Assembly: GCA_024763435.1 (NCBI GenBank)
Contig: JANTFN010000075.1
Location: forward strand, 1 to 7,791
Length of the DNA: 7,791 nucleotides
Direction of reading: 5' to 3'
Source: Thermodesulfobacteriota bacterium
GTDB lineage: Bacteria > Desulfobacterota > S145-22
The position numbers were made by a program, and so were the translations under genes. Positions within the stretch are counted from its first letter, which is position 1. Each line of letters starts with the position of its first letter. The notes under the pieces were generated by a model. The model worked only from the letters and a program-made list of their open reading frames with translations, had not been told where the DNA came from and did not search any database. Below, in pieces: positions 5,711 to 7,791 of this stretch.

Positions 5711-7645
5711 ATGGGAAAAATTATCGGAATTGATCTGGGAACCACAAATTCATGCGTGGCCGTTCTGGAAGGGGGAGACCCCAAGGTTTTGACCAACGCG
5801 GAGGGCGGCAGAACCACGCCATCTGTGGTTGCCTTTACGGATAAAGGAGAGCGCCTCGTCGGCCAGGTGGCCAGACGCCAGGCCATTACAAACCCTGAAA
5901 ATACAATTTTTGCTATCAAAAGGCTGATTGGGAGAAGATTTGAAGACGGGGAGGTGCAAAAAGACCTCAAAATTCTTCCCTATAAGATAGTCAAGGCGGA
6001 CAATAACGACGCCTGGGTCCATAGCCGGGGCAAGGATTACAGCCCTCAGGAAATCTCGGGTATGATTTTGCAGAAGATGAAAAAAACAGCCGAGGATTAT
6101 CTTGGAGAAACGGTAACAGAGGCGATTATTACCGTTCCGGCCTATTTTAATGACAGTCAGCGCCAGGCGACCAAGGACGCGGGCAAGATCGCGGGCCTTG
6201 ATGTCAAGCGTATCATCAACGAGCCCACCGCGGCATCCCTGGCCTATGGCCTCGACAAGAAAAAGGACGAGAAAATAGCCGTTTTTGATCTTGGCGGCGG
6301 AACCTTTGACATCTCCATCCTGGAGCTTGGTGAAGGTGTTTTCGAGGTTAAGTCAACGAATGGGGATACCCATCTCGGCGGAGAGGATTTTGACCTGCGT
6401 ATCATGGATTATCTCGCGGACGAGTTCAAAAAAGATCAGGGGATAGACCTGAGGTCCGACCGGATGGCGCTGCAACGCCTGAAGGAAGCGGCGGAAAAGG
6501 CAAAGATCGAGCTGTCGTCCTCCATGGAGACGGACATTAATCTGCCCTTTGTTACGGCGGACGCGAGCGGGCCGAAGCATCTGAATATCAAATTAACGCG
6601 GGCCAAACTGGAAAAGCTCGTGGACGAATTGATTAACAAGGTTGAACAGCCCTGCAGGACCGCCCTTAAAGACGCGGGATTGAGCCAGCAGGATATTAAC
6701 GAGGTTATTCTCGTGGGTGGGATGACCCGTATGCCGAGAGTGCAGGAAAAGGTTAAAGCGATTTTCGGAAAAGAACCGAACAAGAGCGTGAATCCGGACG
6801 AGGTTGTCGCCATCGGCGCGGCAATTCAGGCGGGTGTATTGACGGGAGATGTCAAAGACGTCCTGCTGCTCGATGTAACGCCGCTTTCACTCGGAATCGA
6901 GACCCTGGGTGGTGTTATGACCAAGCTTATTGAGAAAAATACGACCATTCCCACTCGGAAAAGCCAGATTTTTTCTACCGCGGCAGACAGCCAGACGGCC
7001 GTGACGATTCATGTTCTCCAGGGAGAGCGTGAAATGGCGCAGGACAACAAAACGCTTGGCCGGTTTGAACTGATGGGAATTCCACCGGCGCCGAGAGGCG
7101 TGCCGCAGATTGAGGTCTCATTCGATATCGATGCCAATGGGATCGTCCATGTTGCCGCCAAGGACCTGGCAACCGGGAAAGAACAGTCCATCAAGATTAC
7201 CGCTTCCAGTGGTCTTTCCAAGGAAGAGGTTGACAAGATGGTCCGAGACGCTGAAATGCACGCCGATGAAGACAAAAAGAAAAAGGAAGGAATTGAGGCG
7301 CGAAACCAGCTTGACAGTCTTATTTACACGACGGAAAAGACCCTGAATGAAAATAAAGACGTGCTTGATGAAGCATCACGCGGCAACCTGGAGACGGCTA
7401 TCGAAAAGGCGAAGAAGGCCATGGAATCAGACAATGTGGACGAAATGAAAACCGCGACCGAGGAATTGACCACGGCTTCCCACAAGCTTGCCGAGGCGAT
7501 GTATGCCAAGGCGTCACAGCAGCAGGGTGCCGAGGGAGCAGCCGGACCCGGCCCTGATGCTGCTTCCGGCGGTCAGGCTGGGGGCTCTTCTGCGTCGGAT
7601 AATGGCGAGGATGTCGTGGACGCGGATTTTGAAGAGGTTAAATAG
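5711..7645 (+). CDS. dnaK: Molecular chaperone DnaK (Hsp70)
   Basis: DnaK is the ATP-driven Hsp70 that binds exposed hydrophobic peptides with DnaJ and GrpE. The product is 644 residues, full length. The ATPase domain shows IGIDLGTTNSCVAV (5-18), NEPTAASLAYGLD (170-182), VFDLGGGTFDISIL (191-204) and DTHLGGEDFD (219-228). Thr220 corresponds to the autophosphorylated Thr199 of E. coli. The segment around 75-103, RRFEDGEVQKDLKILP through DNNDAWV, is the insertion characteristic of Gram-negative DnaK. The conserved linker DVLLLDVTPLSLG is at 383-395, the peptide-binding domain runs to about 505, and a helical lid follows. The tail is Gly/Ala/Ser/Gln-rich and ends EDVVDADFEEVK, close to the E. coli type. 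AGGAGG (5700-5705) lies five bases before the ATG. Only 23 bases separate it from grpE. Confidence 0.99.
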   Translation: MGKIIGIDLGTTNSCVAVLEGGDPKVLTNAEGGRTTPSVVAFTDKGERLVGQVARRQAITNPENTIFAIKRLIGRRFEDGEVQKDLKILPYKIVKADNNDAWVHSRGKDYSPQEISGMILQKMKKTAEDYLGETVTEAIITVPAYFNDSQRQATKDAGKIAGLDVKRIINEPTAASLAYGLDKKKDEKIAVFDLGGGTFDISILELGEGVFEVKSTNGDTHLGGEDFDLRIMDYLADEFKKDQGIDLRSDRMALQRLKEAAEKAKIELSSSMETDINLPFVTADASGPKHLNIKLTRAKLEKLVDELINKVEQPCRTALKDAGLSQQDINEVILVGGMTRMPRVQEKVKAIFGKEPNKSVNPDEVVAIGAAIQAGVLTGDVKDVLLLDVTPLSLGIETLGGVMTKLIEKNTTIPTRKSQIFSTAADSQTAVTIHVLQGEREMAQDNKTLGRFELMGIPPAPRGVPQIEVSFDIDANGIVHVAAKDLATGKEQSIKITASSGLSKEEVDKMVRDAEMHADEDKKKKEGIEARNQLDSLIYTTEKTLNENKDVLDEASRGNLETAIEKAKKAMESDNVDEMKTATEELTTASHKLAEAMYAKASQQQGAEGAAGPGPDAASGGQAGGSSASDNGEDVVDADFEEVK

Positions 7646-7650
7646 CGACA

Positions 7651-7677
7651 TTTTTTGTCAGTAAAAATGACAAAAAA
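7651..7677. repeat. 10-bp inverted repeat overlapping the dnaK terminator
   Basis: TTTTTTGTCA (7651-7660) is the exact complement of TGACAAAAAA (7668-7677), with a seven-base loop. The A run of its 3' arm (7672-7677) is also the start of the terminator stem at 7672-7709, so the two hairpins cannot both form fully. The stem has only three G-C or C-G containing steps and is weak compared with the downstream one. Confidence 0.65.
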
Positions 7678-7709
7678 GGGGCAGGGGAATTTTTCTCTGC
7701 CCCTTTTTT
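7672..7709 (+). terminator. Strong intrinsic terminator after dnaK, probably bidirectional
   Basis: AAAAAAGGGGCAG (7672-7684) pairs perfectly over 13 bases with CTGCCCCTTTTTT (7697-7709) around a 12-base loop. The 3' arm ends in six T residues. Because the 5' arm begins with six A residues, the same structure would terminate minus-strand transcription, so a convergent gene may lie beyond the right edge. It begins 26 bases after the dnaK stop and closes the hrcA-grpE-dnaK operon. Confidence 0.93.
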
Positions 7710-7730
7710 ATGCCCCTGTCGTTATTTTTT

Positions 7731-7757
7731 GACAGGATTAACAGGATTGACAGGATA
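7731..7757. repeat. Three 9-bp tandem repeats of the GACAGGATT type
   Basis: The units are GACAGGATT (7731-7739), AACAGGATT (7740-7748) and GACAGGATA (7749-7757), sharing ACAGGAT. The first unit's GACAGG also forms a 6-bp inverted repeat with CCTGTC (7715-7720) across a ten-base T-rich loop. The stretch is noncoding and lies just beyond the dnaK terminator. Its function is unknown. Confidence 0.75.
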
Positions 7758-7791
7758 AAAGAAGAAAGAAAGTTCTTTTTGTTTTTATTGT

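Noticed and set aside
7765..7778. AAAGAA-AG-TTCTTT palindrome at the right end
   Set aside because: It is low-complexity A/T sequence with a two-base loop that is too tight for a hairpin; likely chance.
1..7791. CRISPR array, phage genes, toxin-antitoxin or secondary-metabolite genes
   Set aside because: No regularly spaced repeats and no such coding sequence were seen; the rest is glycolysis, tRNA and chaperone genes.

Overview
This window looks like ordinary chromosomal housekeeping DNA from a Gram-negative bacterium. The best guess is a deltaproteobacterium (Desulfobacterota, perhaps Syntrophales-like). The reasons are: DnaK carries the ATPase-domain insertion typical of Gram-negative bacteria; an HrcA-type heat-shock repressor sits ahead of grpE and dnaK; and gap, pgk and tpiA form a compact cluster. 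The lineage is an inference from protein style and gene order, not from a database match.

Left part (1-2996, minus strand): a lower-glycolysis operon reading right to left, gap, pgk, then tpiA, which runs off the left edge about ten residues before its expected end. A good sigma-70 type promoter lies just upstream of gap. gap and pgk overlap by four bases (ATGA), and pgk and tpiA are 18 bases apart. The three enzymes interconvert dihydroxyacetone phosphate, glyceraldehyde 3-phosphate, 1,3-bisphosphoglycerate and 3-phosphoglycerate.

Middle part (about 2997-4027): a divergent intergenic region with a 10-bp perfect inverted repeat. It is followed by a tRNA-Thr(CGT) gene with its own near-consensus promoter and intrinsic terminator. 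Next, on the minus strand, is the C-terminal remnant of a REP-associated tyrosine transposase (RAYT). The remnant contains a hairpin preceded by GTAG, the layout of the REP elements such enzymes recognise. This is the only accessory-looking stretch.

Right part (4028-7709, plus strand): the heat-shock operon hrcA-grpE-dnaK with gaps of 16 and 23 bases. It encodes the repressor, the nucleotide exchange factor and the Hsp70 chaperone. A strong, apparently bidirectional terminator follows dnaK. Its 5' arm is shared with a second upstream inverted repeat. The window ends in a short 9-bp tandem repeat. No dnaJ is seen before the edge, and no CIRCE operator is visible upstream of hrcA.

I found no convincing new biological system. 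The points most worth a second look are the RAYT remnant with its embedded REP-like hairpin, the overlapping hairpins after dnaK, and the inverted and tandem repeats in the spacers.
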